This document shows positions 1 through 7,247 of a stretch of DNA of 17,214 nt, piece after piece (position 1 is the first letter of the stretch; every line of letters begins with the position of its first letter). The translations under genes were made by a program, and so were the position numbers. The notes under the pieces were generated by a model that saw only the letters and a program-made list of their open reading frames with translations, ran no database searches and was not told the DNA's origin. The stretch comes from an uncultured Eubacteriales bacterium (lineage in GTDB: Bacteria > Bacillota > Clostridia > Christensenellales > Borkfalkiaceae). The stretch covers positions 1 to 17,214 of the forward strand of contig CAJLXC010000034.1 in NCBI GenBank assembly GCA_905210545.1, given 5' to 3'.

Positions 1-7
1 GGAAAAC

Positions 8-84
8 GTACCCGTAGCGCAATTGGATAGAGTATCAGATTCCGATTCTGACGGTTGCAGGTTCAACTCCTGTCGGGTACACCA
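8..84 (+). tRNA. tRNA-Arg (anticodon CCG)
   Basis: A full cloverleaf can be folded by eye. The acceptor arm is GTACCCG (8-14) with CGGGTAC (74-80). The anticodon stem TCAGA/TCTGA encloses the 7-nt loop TTCCGAT, which places CCG at the anticodon and so reads CGG arginine codons. The T arm GCAGG/CCTGT encloses TTCAACT. Discriminator A and an encoded CCA end follow at 81-84. The 3' end is intact and no integrase is near it, so there is no sign that it serves as an attachment site here. Confidence 0.97.
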
Positions 85-96
85 AAACATAACCCG

Positions 97-137
97 CCCG
101 CCCTTGAGAAGCAAGCTCAAGGGCGGGTTGTTTTCTT
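97..137 (+). terminator. Intrinsic terminator of the tRNA gene
   Basis: A perfect 12-bp stem (97-108 with 116-127, CCCGCCCTTGAG) closes a 7-nt loop and is followed by TTGTTTTCTTT. It lies 12 bases after the tRNA CCA end and so ends the tRNA transcript. The stretch from 138 to 264 holds nothing I can support. Confidence 0.9.
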
Positions 138-251
138 TGAACACGCAAAAGAGCGTATTTAGCTCCGCCGCGTGCGTCTTTTTCTATGCAAAACAGGCGT
201 AATTTGCCGTTTTCGTGGCAGTTTACCCCTTTTACTGTGTTTTTTATTATC

Positions 252-290
252 GTTTTAAATTAAACGGGACCGAACTTAAGTTCGGTCCCG
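252..290 (-). terminator. Terminator of the purine uptake operon
   Basis: Positions 265-290 are a perfect 26-bp palindrome whose half-site is CGGGACCGAACTT. Read on the minus strand it is followed by an A/T-rich tail (TTTAATTT). It lies just after the stop codon at 311 of the last permease gene. The U-run is weak, so termination may be partial. Confidence 0.75.
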
Positions 291-310
291 AAACATACCG
301 TATTGTTTTA

Positions 311-1279
311 TTATCTTTCTTCTCTGAAATAATTGAGTCCGAGCGACGCGGGCGGTTGAGTTTCTTTCTTACCGATAATGCTCGTCACGATAAGAACGAT
401 AACCGTAACGACGTAAGGAAGAAGCTCCACGAGTCGTTTGACGTTATTCGCCACGCTGATGTAGTTGGACAAAATATACAACGCGCCGAAAAGAATAGAA
501 CCGATAATGCTGAGATCGGGCTTCCACAGCGTGAAAATAACGAGCGCGATGGAAAGCCAGCCCATAGCCTGTATAGTGCTTGAATTTTCCCACGTGCCGC
601 CGATATAGTTCATTATATAGCACAGTCCGCCTATACCCGCGATCGACGCGCCGATAATGATTGCGGAATATTTATACGCGTTGACGTTGATACCCGCGGC
701 GTCCGCGGTAGCGGGGTTTTCACCCACGGCGCGAAGATTAAGACCGATTTTAGTCCGCCTTAAAACGAGCGCGGCGATTATCGCGACGAAAATCGCTAAG
801 TAAATCAAAAACCCGTGCGATAAAAATATCTTTCCGAACGCCGATTCGCCCCAGGCGGCAGGCAAAAAGTTTTTCATCGTTCTGCTCGCGGAAGCGAGAT
901 AATCTTTTTTTACCACGTTATCCATAAAATACTGACCGAAACCCGAACCGAAAGTGGTAAGCGCAAGACCGGTTATATTCTGATTACAGCGGAGCGTAAC
1001 GGTTAAAAACGCGTATATAAGTCCGCCGAGCGCGGAGAAAAGAATACAGAATATGAGCGCGCAAAGAGTAAGCACGAACGCGTTGCCTTCCGCGCCGTAA
1101 GCAAGTCCGCTTTTATACAAAGCCGCGCCGAAGCAGCCGCCCGCCGTTCCCATACACATAATGCCGGGGATACCGAGATTCAGGTGACCCGATTTTTCCG
1201 TAATGATTTCGCCTACGCATCCGTAAAGGAAAACCATACCGATGCCGATAGAGCTTGCAAGCATAACCGCAAAAGTCAT
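311..1279 (-). CDS. Nucleoside ABC transporter permease (NupQ/YufQ-like, COG1079 type)
   Basis: This 322-residue, strongly hydrophobic protein has about eight to ten membrane segments. It is one of the two channel subunits of a BMP-type (simple sugar/nucleoside class) ABC importer. The N-terminal run containing HLNLGIPGIMCMGTAGG resembles the conserved NLGIEGMMLMGA segment of this permease family, and the cytoplasmic coupling segment VGENPATADAAGINVNAYKY is also typical. It starts at an ATG behind AAAGGAGGT with an 8-nt spacer. The start overlaps the stop of the upstream permease by one base (TAATG), so the two are translationally coupled. It is the last gene of the riboswitch-led operon and is followed by the palindromic terminator at 265-290. 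That the substrate is a purine nucleoside is inferred from xpt and the guanine riboswitch in the same operon. Confidence 0.9.
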   Translation of the reverse strand: MTFAVMLASSIGIGMVFLYGCVGEIITEKSGHLNLGIPGIMCMGTAGGCFGAALYKSGLAYGAEGNAFVLTLCALIFCILFSALGGLIYAFLTVTLRCNQNITGLALTTFGSGFGQYFMDNVVKKDYLASASRTMKNFLPAAWGESAFGKIFLSHGFLIYLAIFVAIIAALVLRRTKIGLNLRAVGENPATADAAGINVNAYKYSAIIIGASIAGIGGLCYIMNYIGGTWENSSTIQAMGWLSIALVIFTLWKPDLSIIGSILFGALYILSNYISVANNVKRLVELLPYVVTVIVLIVTSIIGKKETQPPASLGLNYFREER

Positions 1280-2442
1280 TATTCTTTACCTCCTTTGCCG
1301 TCTTTTTCGGTCGGAACGGTCGCTTCGACCGCTTCGACGGATTTCCTTTCCTTTTTTCCGTTTTTCTTCCCGCGGAAAATAATTCTGTAGTTAATAAAGA
1401 ACTCGCAACCGATCACGCAGAAATAGATAAGACCTATAATAATATCGGACACCGCGGCGTTCGTTATACCGAACGCAGACTGAACCTGCCCCATACCTCT
1501 CGACAAGAACGTTATGCCGAACGCCGTAACGATCATCATAAGCGGATCGAATTTGGCGAGCCAGGCAACCATTATGCCGGTAAAGCCTCTGTTCGCGGCG
1601 GATTCCGAAGTCACGGTGTGATTGATCGAGCCGCCGAGAAGCAGCCCTATTATGCCGCAGATCGCGCCCGATAAAACGAGCGTTCTTATTATAACCTTTT
1701 TAACGTTTATACCGACGTATCTCGCTGTATTTTCGCTCTCTCCCACGACGGTCAGCTCGTAGCCGTGTTTGGTAAACTTGAGGTAAACGTACATAAACGC
1801 GGTGAGAATCGCTACGACAAGAATAGTAAGAACGTGGTCGTTGCCGATAGTTATCAGATTGCCTTCTTTTATAGGGACGAGAACGCCCGAGCCGGTTTTA
1901 ACCCAGGAATCGATGCAGAAAAGCACTATACCCGCGGCGATGTAGTTCATCATAAGCGTAAACAAAGATTCGTTGGTTTTGAAATTCGCCTTGAATATCG
2001 CGGGAATAACCGCCCACAGCGCGCCTGCGGCAATACTCGTTATTATCATTAAAATATTAACGAGAATATCGGGGATTTTTCCGCCGAGATAATGCATACA
2101 CGCGACCGAAGCAAGACAGCCCATAAGAACCTGTCCGTTTCCGCCGAGATTCCAGAATTTCATTTTGAACGCGGGGATAAGCGCAAGTCCTACGCCGAGA
2201 AGCAACGCGGTATCGCGGACGAGATACCATATTCTGTCCGTCGTGCCGAACGCGCCCATAAACAACTCGAAATACACCGAGAAAGGATTTACTTTGAAAA
2301 TCGCGGTACAGATTATGCCGCAAAGCAAAAGTCCCGCAAGCACGGCGTAAACTCTTATCAGCACGGCTTGCTTGGTGGTGAGACCGCTTCTTTTTACTAT
2401 ATGAAACAGCGGTTCTCTGACGGTAGTCATATTATCGTTCAT
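1279..2442 (-). CDS. Nucleoside ABC transporter permease (NupP/YufP-like, COG4603 type)
   Basis: This 387-residue inner-membrane protein is the second channel subunit of the importer. Family-type segments include FWNLGGNGQVLMG (about residues 95-107), TNESLFTLMMNYIA and the coupling region VVGESENTARYVGINV. The last ~30 residues are a charged Lys/Glu-rich cytoplasmic tail, longer than I would expect for the family. The start ATG lies inside the end of the ATPase gene (11-base overlap), with GGAG about 10 bases upstream. An alternative ATG four codons later is possible. It shares one base with the next permease gene. Tight coupling with the ATPase and second permease supports one complex made in fixed proportion. 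Confidence 0.9.
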   Translation of the reverse strand: MNDNMTTVREPLFHIVKRSGLTTKQAVLIRVYAVLAGLLLCGIICTAIFKVNPFSVYFELFMGAFGTTDRIWYLVRDTALLLGVGLALIPAFKMKFWNLGGNGQVLMGCLASVACMHYLGGKIPDILVNILMIITSIAAGALWAVIPAIFKANFKTNESLFTLMMNYIAAGIVLFCIDSWVKTGSGVLVPIKEGNLITIGNDHVLTILVVAILTAFMYVYLKFTKHGYELTVVGESENTARYVGINVKKVIIRTLVLSGAICGIIGLLLGGSINHTVTSESAANRGFTGIMVAWLAKFDPLMMIVTAFGITFLSRGMGQVQSAFGITNAAVSDIIIGLIYFCVIGCEFFINYRIIFRGKKNGKKERKSVEAVEATVPTEKDGKGGKE

Positions 2443-4252
2443 CGTCCGTTTTCTCCTTCGCTTCTTTTTCGGCTTCCGCTTCCGTTTCGGCGGCTTGCCA
2501 TTCTTCGTCCGTAAGGTTACTGTCTTTAGCTTTGCCGAATTCCTTGTCTTTTTTCGTTTCGGTAAGGTCGAGAGAACCCGTCATCATAAGACCTAATTGT
2601 TCTTTCGTGGTTTTTTCCGCGTGAACGATACCCATGTTTTTGCCGTGACACAAAACCATAATTTTGTCGCACAGCGCGAGCATAACGTCTAAATCTTCGC
2701 CGATAAAGAGAATGCCCGTGCCTTTTTTCTTCTGTTCGTTTAATATGTCGTAAATAACGTAAGAAGAGTTTATGTCAAGACCTCTCACGGGATACGCCGT
2801 AACTATAACGTTGGGAGAAGACTCTATTTCTCTGCCGACCAGAACTTTCTGAACGTTGCCGCCCGACAGCCTTCTTACGGGCGTTTCGCTTGACGGCGTA
2901 ACTATTTCGAGCTTTTTTATCAGCGCGTTGGCGCGTTCTCTCGCGGAATTTCTGTCCACGAACGGCGATTTGCCGTCGTTATAGGTTTTAAGCATCATAT
3001 TGTCGGTAACAGAAAACGACGGAACGAGTCCCATACCGAGTCTGTCTTCCGGTATAAAGCTCATAGAAATGCCTTTTTCTATTATTTCGCGGGAAGGAAG
3101 CCCCACTATGCTTTCACCCTTGTGCATAATAAAGCCGTTTTCTATTTTTCTGAGACCGGCAACGGCTTCGCACAGCTCTTTCTGACCGCAACCCGCAATG
3201 CCCGCAACGCCGAGTATTTCGCCGCCGCGGATATAAAAGTTTACGTTGTCGATAGCAATGCTTCCGTCGTCTTTTTTGATAACCAGATCACGGATTTCTA
3301 AAAGCGGCTTATCGAAATCGGTTTTAACGCGTTCTATTTTTAAATCGACCTTTTTGCCGACCATCATCTCGGTAAGCTGTTTTTCGTCGGTTTCTTTGGT
3401 GTTGACCGCGCCGATATACTCGCCTTTACGAAGAATGGCGACTCTGTCGGATATTTCCATAACCTCGTTGAGTTTATGAGTTATGATTATTATAGACTTG
3501 CCGTTTTCTCGCATTTTGCGGAGAACGTCGAACAGTTTTTTGATTTCCTGCGGCGTAAGCACGGCGGTAGGTTCGTCTAAAACGATTATATCCGCGCCGC
3601 GATACAAAACCTTTATGATTTCTATCGTCTGTTTTTCGGAAACGGACATATCGTATACTTTCTTGTTTAAGTCCACGTCAAAGCCGTATTTTTCAACGAT
3701 ATTCTGCAATTCTTTGCCGCGATTTTTTGATAAATGATTGAATTTGATTTTTTTGCCGAGTTTTATGAACGGCAAAGCGGCTATTTTCGCATAAAGCAAA
3801 AATTTCCCCTTTTTCTTTCCGTTTTCTGCGGACTCGTTCTCCGATTCGGCTTCTTCAACGAGTCTTTCCTTTTCTTTTTTAACGCTGTATGCGGGAGCTT
3901 TTATTCCGAGAATAATATTATCTACGCCCGTAAAAAGATCTACCAGCTTAAAATGTTGGTGAACCATTCCGATTTTATACTTGAACGCGTCTTCGGGAGA
4001 AGCGATGTTTACAGGTTCGCCGTTAATGAAAATCTGTCCTTCGTCCGGATAATATATACCCGAAAGCATATTCATAAGAGTGGTCTTTCCGCTTCCGTTT
4101 TCGCCGAGAAGCGACAATATCTCGCCTTTTTTCACGCCGAACGATACGCCTTTGTTTGCAACGACCGTTCCGAACGATTTGCCGATATTATCAAAACGCA
4201 CCGCGTAGTTATCGGTCGCGGGGATATTCGTTTCAGTAATGTTTTCAGTCAT
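2432..4252 (-). CDS. Nucleoside ABC transporter ATP-binding protein (NupO/YufO-like), with two nucleotide-binding domains
   Basis: This tandem ATPase energises the importer. Domain 1 has Walker A GENGSGKT (50-57), the Q-loop region MVHQHF (97-101), signature SVSEKQ (203-208), Walker B IIVLDEP (222-228) and the H-loop in IITHK. Domain 2 (about 316-560) has a degenerate Walker A (GIAGCGQ), a good LSGGN signature (462-466) and a Walker B lacking the usual Glu (TAYPVRGLD), as is common in this family. At 606 residues it is about 100 longer than the usual ~510. The extra length is a charged insertion after the Q-loop (about 121-175) and an acidic Glu/Ala/Lys tail (566-606). I chose ATG 4252 because the longer frame would start inside the hairpin at 4316-4340. 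The Shine-Dalgarno is weak (GGGT). It ends inside the next permease gene. Confidence 0.9.
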   Translation of the reverse strand: MTENITETNIPATDNYAVRFDNIGKSFGTVVANKGVSFGVKKGEILSLLGENGSGKTTLMNMLSGIYYPDEGQIFINGEPVNIASPEDAFKYKIGMVHQHFKLVDLFTGVDNIILGIKAPAYSVKKEKERLVEEAESENESAENGKKKGKFLLYAKIAALPFIKLGKKIKFNHLSKNRGKELQNIVEKYGFDVDLNKKVYDMSVSEKQTIEIIKVLYRGADIIVLDEPTAVLTPQEIKKLFDVLRKMRENGKSIIIITHKLNEVMEISDRVAILRKGEYIGAVNTKETDEKQLTEMMVGKKVDLKIERVKTDFDKPLLEIRDLVIKKDDGSIAIDNVNFYIRGGEILGVAGIAGCGQKELCEAVAGLRKIENGFIMHKGESIVGLPSREIIEKGISMSFIPEDRLGMGLVPSFSVTDNMMLKTYNDGKSPFVDRNSARERANALIKKLEIVTPSSETPVRRLSGGNVQKVLVGREIESSPNVIVTAYPVRGLDINSSYVIYDILNEQKKKGTGILFIGEDLDVMLALCDKIMVLCHGKNMGIVHAEKTTKEQLGLMMTGSLDLTETKKDKEFGKAKDSNLTDEEWQAAETEAEAEKEAKEKTDDER

Positions 4253-4315
4253 TTTTTTACCCGTTTTGTTTATTTTTCCGACCGTAGTCGGGTTTTGCTT
4301 TTTAAAAACAATATT

Positions 4316-4340
4316 CCAAGGGGGAAAACTTCCCCCTTGG
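4316..4340 (-). terminator. Intercistronic hairpin (attenuator or mRNA stabiliser) after the lipoprotein gene
   Basis: An 11-bp perfect stem (4316-4326 with 4330-4340, CCAAGGGGGAA) closes a 3-nt loop 20 bases after the BMP gene stop. On the minus strand a T-run (TTGTTTTT) follows only after a 5-base gap. Such a hairpin could stop part of the transcripts or protect the upstream message from 3' decay. Either would give more binding protein than membrane components, as importers usually need. Confidence 0.65.
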
Positions 4341-4360
4341 AGCATATCGTTTTTAGTTTA

Positions 4361-5629
4361 TTATTTAATGATTATTCCGTCGATATCGATATCGAAATAA
4401 GGAGCGGAACGGAATTCGCTTTCCGCAAAATAGGTTACTTTCTTTCCGTTTATTTCGATTGTTTTTACAACTTCGGTATCCGCGGTAAACGCCGCATCGG
4501 TGTTTACGTCCGCTTTGTACTGAAGGAGTTTTCCGTTTTCGTCAACCGTCGCGTTTACGTTTTTCGTCTCGGTTTTGGTTACGGTGAAAGTATCGCAATC
4601 GAACACTTTAAGTCCGTTGTATTTGATATCGTAAACGAGTTTATCGAGAGCTTCCGCAGTGCCTTCGGCAGCAGCGTTGCCGAGTTCGGTTACGCAAACG
4701 GAACCTTCTTTAGCGGTATAAAGGCTGCCGAAGCCGGAAGTCCAGTCTGCGGGAACGGCTTTTTTGCTGTCTCTTACGGCGTCTATTATGAGTTCGTAAT
4801 AGGGCTGCCAGTTAATTCTGGAAGAGATGATAAACGTGTTGGGGCATTTGGAAATGGTGCTTCCGTTATAAGAAACGTTGGGAACACCCGCGTCTTCGCA
4901 AGCGGTGGGCGCACCCCACGAGTCTGCGTGTTGAGAAATAAGCAAGCAGCCGCTTTGAATGAGCGCGTTTGCGGCTTCTTTTTCGCTGGTTTCGTTGTAC
5001 CAGGAGTTGGTGAATTTAACTTCCATGGTAACGGTTTTGCCTTCTGCGTATTTACCGAACGCCGCGCGTAAGCCGAGGAACCAAGAGGTATAACCGGACT
5101 TAACTTCCGCATAGGGGAACGCGCCTACGTAACCTACTTTGTATGCGGTTTCGGTTTTGTCTTTAACCATTTCGGCAAGTTTCATACCGGCAGCATAACC
5201 GGCAACGTATCTGCCCTGATAAATGTTGGCAAACGCATTGTGGAAATTCGCAACGTTTTCGGTATGAGCCGTAGTGCCGGTAGCGTGATAGAACTGAACG
5301 TTGGGTTTTTCTTTCGCGGCTTTGAGTATATGCGGCTCGTGACCGAAAGAGTCGGCAAAGATGGCCTGGCAACCCTGGCTTACAAGGTCGATAGCCGCCT
5401 CGTAGCACTTTTCGTCTTCCGGAATGTCGGTCTTGATCACAAGATCCGCGCCCTTAACTTCGCAAGCTTTCTTCATCGCGTCGATAAAGTTCTTATCGTA
5501 CGTAGAAGTCTCGCCGTGCAGGCAGATAAGACCGATTTTTACGTCGGATTTCTCGCCGCAAGCGGTAAAGCCGAAGCAGCACGCAACCGCAAGCATTGCG
5601 GTGAGCAAAAGTGTTAAAAGTTTCTTCAT
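4361..5629 (-). CDS. BMP-family nucleoside-binding lipoprotein
   Basis: This is the extracytoplasmic substrate-binding subunit of the ABC importer. The first 24 residues form a lipoprotein signal: MKK, a hydrophobic run, then lipobox FTAC with the lipidated Cys at 24. The mature part begins VKIGLICLHGETSTYDKNFIDAMKKAC and later has YVGAFPYAEV, AGYAAGMKLAEMV and NVSYNGS, matching the BMP/PnrA-type (COG1744) periplasmic-binding fold. At 422 residues it is somewhat longer than the usual ~350, the excess lying in the C-terminal half. The start is supported by GGAGG seven bases upstream. It sits 56 bases after xpt and is followed by a strong hairpin before the ATPase gene. The purine nucleoside substrate is inferred from the operon and not from binding residues. 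Confidence 0.92.
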   Translation of the reverse strand: MKKLLTLLLTAMLAVACCFGFTACGEKSDVKIGLICLHGETSTYDKNFIDAMKKACEVKGADLVIKTDIPEDEKCYEAAIDLVSQGCQAIFADSFGHEPHILKAAKEKPNVQFYHATGTTAHTENVANFHNAFANIYQGRYVAGYAAGMKLAEMVKDKTETAYKVGYVGAFPYAEVKSGYTSWFLGLRAAFGKYAEGKTVTMEVKFTNSWYNETSEKEAANALIQSGCLLISQHADSWGAPTACEDAGVPNVSYNGSTISKCPNTFIISSRINWQPYYELIIDAVRDSKKAVPADWTSGFGSLYTAKEGSVCVTELGNAAAEGTAEALDKLVYDIKYNGLKVFDCDTFTVTKTETKNVNATVDENGKLLQYKADVNTDAAFTADTEVVKTIEINGKKVTYFAESEFRSAPYFDIDIDGIIIK

Positions 5630-5685
5630 TATAAAACCTCCATACCCTTTCGGGTTTAATGACTTTTTCCAAAAAGCCTTGCGGC
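5630..5685 (-). other. xpt-BMP spacer with two short hairpins
   Basis: On the minus strand the spacer carries AAGCC-GCAA-GGCTT followed by TTT, then ACCC-GAAA-GGGT just before the GGAGG of the lipoprotein gene. Both have GNRA-type tetraloops. The first resembles a very short terminator, and the second could affect ribosome access. They are too small to be sure of any role. Confidence 0.3.
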
Positions 5686-6267
5686 TTATTGTTTACGAAA
5701 AACGATTTTCCCGCTGTCCGCGTCCATTTCATCCACGATTGCGAGAGACAACAGGTCTATGCCGTCCCGTCTTATTTTATCGCCGCCGCCCTGAAAGCCT
5801 TTTTCTACCGCCACGGTGATGCCGCAGAGCGTCGCGCCGGACTGCTTTACTATTTCTCTAAGCGCGTCGGTGGCGTTGCCTATCGCGAGAAAGTCGTCTA
5901 CTATAAGAACCTTGTCCGCCGCCGAGAGATAGGCTTTGGGAAGAATAATCAGATTGTTGTCGGGGCGGGTATAAGAGCGGCATTCCGCAGAATACGTTTC
6001 TCCGTCGGCGTTAAGGGCTTTGCTTTTTTTGGCGAAAGCCATTTTGCAACCGAACCGTTCCGCGACCAGAATCGCGAGCGCGATGCCGGAAGCTTCTACC
6101 GTAAGCACTTTATTTACGCCGTATTTTTTATAATGCGAGCAAATCTCGTCTGCCATAGAAGAAAGCAAAGTCGCTTCCATCTGATGATTCACGAAGTCTC
6201 CCACTTTAAGGACGTTCCCCGGGAGAACCCTGCCGCGTTTCGCGATTTCCTTTTCTAAAATTTCCAT
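5686..6267 (-). CDS. xpt: Xanthine phosphoribosyltransferase
   Basis: Xpt converts xanthine plus PRPP to XMP in the cytoplasm and so salvages purine bases. The 193-residue product has the same length class as Bacillus Xpt (about 194). It aligns by eye along its length: MEILEKEI...VLKVGDFVNHQ at the start, VEASGIA (58-63), FAKK, and the PRPP-binding motif VLIVDDFLAIGNA (120-132) with the two acidic residues. The frame is open nine codons further upstream, but those lie in the riboswitch leader. ATG 6267 is preceded by GGAGGGG, so I use it. It is the first gene of the guanine-riboswitch operon and is co-transcribed with a nucleoside importer. Confidence 0.95.
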   Translation of the reverse strand: MEILEKEIAKRGRVLPGNVLKVGDFVNHQMEATLLSSMADEICSHYKKYGVNKVLTVEASGIALAILVAERFGCKMAFAKKSKALNADGETYSAECRSYTRPDNNLIILPKAYLSAADKVLIVDDFLAIGNATDALREIVKQSGATLCGITVAVEKGFQGGGDKIRRDGIDLLSLAIVDEMDADSGKIVFRKQ

Positions 6268-6269
6268 AA

Positions 6270-6276
6270 CCCCTCC
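6270..6276 (-). promoter_or_regulatory. Ribosome binding site that fixes the xpt start
   Basis: GGAGGGG on the minus strand lies two to six bases from ATG 6267. It rules out the longer reading frame starting at 6294, which would begin inside the terminator tail of the riboswitch leader. Confidence 0.75.
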
Positions 6277-6285
6277 GCCGCAACG

Positions 6286-6321
6286 AAAAAACAAAAAACG
6301 GATTGATCCCTCAAACCGTTT
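6286..6321 (-). terminator. Riboswitch-controlled intrinsic terminator
   Basis: On the minus strand AAACGG (6321-6316) pairs with CCGTTT (6301-6296). A single T-T mismatch follows, then a TTGA/TCAA extension closes a GGGA loop. The run TTTTTTGTTTTTT follows. It lies between the aptamer and xpt and is the off-state structure of the riboswitch. Confidence 0.85.
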
Positions 6322-6387
6322 GCCAATAAATCCCGACCACCGGACAAGACTTTATAAAAGCAAAAGCCGAGCCGGAGAAAGAATGTT

Positions 6388-6451
6388 CCAATAGTCGCGC
6401 CTGTGGCGGTGCGGTAGAGACGTTCGTGCCGTATATACGAACCTATATTGG
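6388..6451 (-). ncRNA. Purine riboswitch aptamer, guanine class
   Basis: On the minus strand P1 is CCAATA (6451-6446) with TATTGG (6393-6388). P2 is TTCGT/ACGAA with a loop of the conserved pattern TATACGG. J2/3 is GTCTCTACC, matching the family signature. P3 follows with a CC-containing loop able to pair with the GG of loop 2. The joining segment before P1' reads ACT: the C at the ligand-reading position (C74 of the xpt riboswitch) indicates guanine/hypoxanthine/xanthine and not adenine. Placement before xpt and a nucleoside importer is the expected context. Ligand binding should cause termination at 6286-6321. Confidence 0.95.
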
Positions 6452-6473
6452 CAAAAATTCAATTTACGCATAG

Positions 6474-6502
6474 ATTGTAACAGAAAAAAAACCGTTCGTC
6501 AA
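6474..6502 (-). promoter_or_regulatory. Housekeeping promoter of the xpt-importer operon
   Basis: On the minus strand TTGACG (6502-6497) and TACAAT (6479-6474) are separated by exactly 17 bases. The -10 is extended by TG one base upstream (TGTTACAAT). Transcription should start near 6467, giving a leader of about 200 bases holding the riboswitch. The -35 overlaps an imperfect palindrome (6497-6512). Confidence 0.85.
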
Positions 6503-6529
6503 GCGTTTGACGGGGAAAAAGAAAATTTT

Positions 6530-6560
6530 GCGATTTTTTGTCAAAACCCGTCAAAATCGC
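6530..6560 (-). terminator. Possible terminator of the LOG-family gene
   Basis: GCGATTTT (6530-6537) can pair with AAAATCGC (6553-6560), leaving a 15-nt loop. On the minus strand the sequence AAAATTTTCTTTTT follows. It lies about 30 bases after the gene's stop. The long loop and A-rich beginning of the tail make it a weak candidate. Confidence 0.4.
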
Positions 6561-6588
6561 CGCCATATTCCGTTTTTTATTAAAAAAA

Positions 6589-7191
6589 TCACTTGTTTTC
6601 GGGTTTTTCAACGTTCCTTTTAAGAAGATTCCAGTCAACGTCGCCCGCGGAATAATTCTCGATATAATCTATAACCTCTTTTTCGTCGACCATCGTTTTA
6701 TAAAGTTTTTTGCATTCTTCGTTGACGAATCTGCTCTTTATAATCCCGTCGAACATTCTGTCGAGTCCCGAATAATACCCCGCTATGTCGTAAACGGCTA
6801 TCGCCTTTTTATGTCTGCCGAGCTGTTTTAAAGTAAGCACTTCAAAAAACTCTTCAAACGTGCCGATTCCGCCGGGAACTACGATAAACGCGTCGCACCC
6901 GTCCTCCATTTTCTGTTTTCTTTCCGCCATCGTTTCGGTAAATTCGAGTTTATCGGAATCGTAATAAATCCCCTCAAAACTCTTTTCTTTAAAAAAGTGC
7001 GGTATGATGCCGTGTACCTTGCCTCCGCCGTCTTTAAAGCCTCTTGCCGCCGCGCCCATAAGCCCTTCGCTGCCCGCGCCGTAAATAAGCGAATGTCCGC
7101 GCTCCGCAAGTTTTTTGCAAAGCGAATAGCATTTCTCCTTATAAATCGCATCCACGGCTTCGCTCGCCGCGCCGAATACGCAAATAACCAT
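6589..7191 (-). CDS. LOG-family (TIGR00730) nucleoside 5'-monophosphate phosphoribohydrolase-like protein
   Basis: The 200-residue Rossmann-fold protein has the family landmarks: GAGSEGLMG (38-46), the MAERK segment with Arg 91, and PGGIGTFEE (106-114), which contains the catalytic Glu region. Characterised LOG enzymes hydrolyse cytokinin riboside monophosphates, and some AMP, to base plus ribose 5-phosphate. The bacterial substrate here is unknown, so I do not claim cytokinin production. The start ATG 7191 has AAGGAG upstream. It has its own promoter (TTGACA, 7277-7272) and lies just upstream of, and co-directional with, the purine salvage operon. That fits a role in releasing purine bases for reuse, but this is inference. 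Confidence 0.88.
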   Translation of the reverse strand: MVICVFGAASEAVDAIYKEKCYSLCKKLAERGHSLIYGAGSEGLMGAAARGFKDGGGKVHGIIPHFFKEKSFEGIYYDSDKLEFTETMAERKQKMEDGCDAFIVVPGGIGTFEEFFEVLTLKQLGRHKKAIAVYDIAGYYSGLDRMFDGIIKSRFVNEECKKLYKTMVDEKEVIDYIENYSAGDVDWNLLKRNVEKPENK

Positions 7192-7247
7192 AAAATCATC
7201 TCCTTATATCGATTGCGCTGTCGCAACGCTTTTTGTAAATATATGTC

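Noticed and set aside
8..84. tRNA-Arg as an integration site for a mobile element
   Set aside because: No integrase gene and no repeat of the tRNA 3' end were noticed within the window, and the neighbouring genes are ordinary chromosomal ones.
4253..4345. 31-codon upstream extension of the ATPase frame
   Set aside because: Its ATG lies inside the intercistronic hairpin with no ribosome site, and the residues do not belong to the ABC fold.
3734..5071. Long + strand open frame of 445 codons opposite the importer ATPase and lipoprotein genes
   Set aside because: Its composition (Phe, Arg, Val-rich with many short repeats of reverse-complemented codons) marks it as a shadow. The minus strand carries clear ABC motifs and a lipobox across the same bases.
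5659..6258. + strand open frame of 199 codons over xpt
   Set aside because: It is antisense to a well-matched Xpt and has no recognisable domain.
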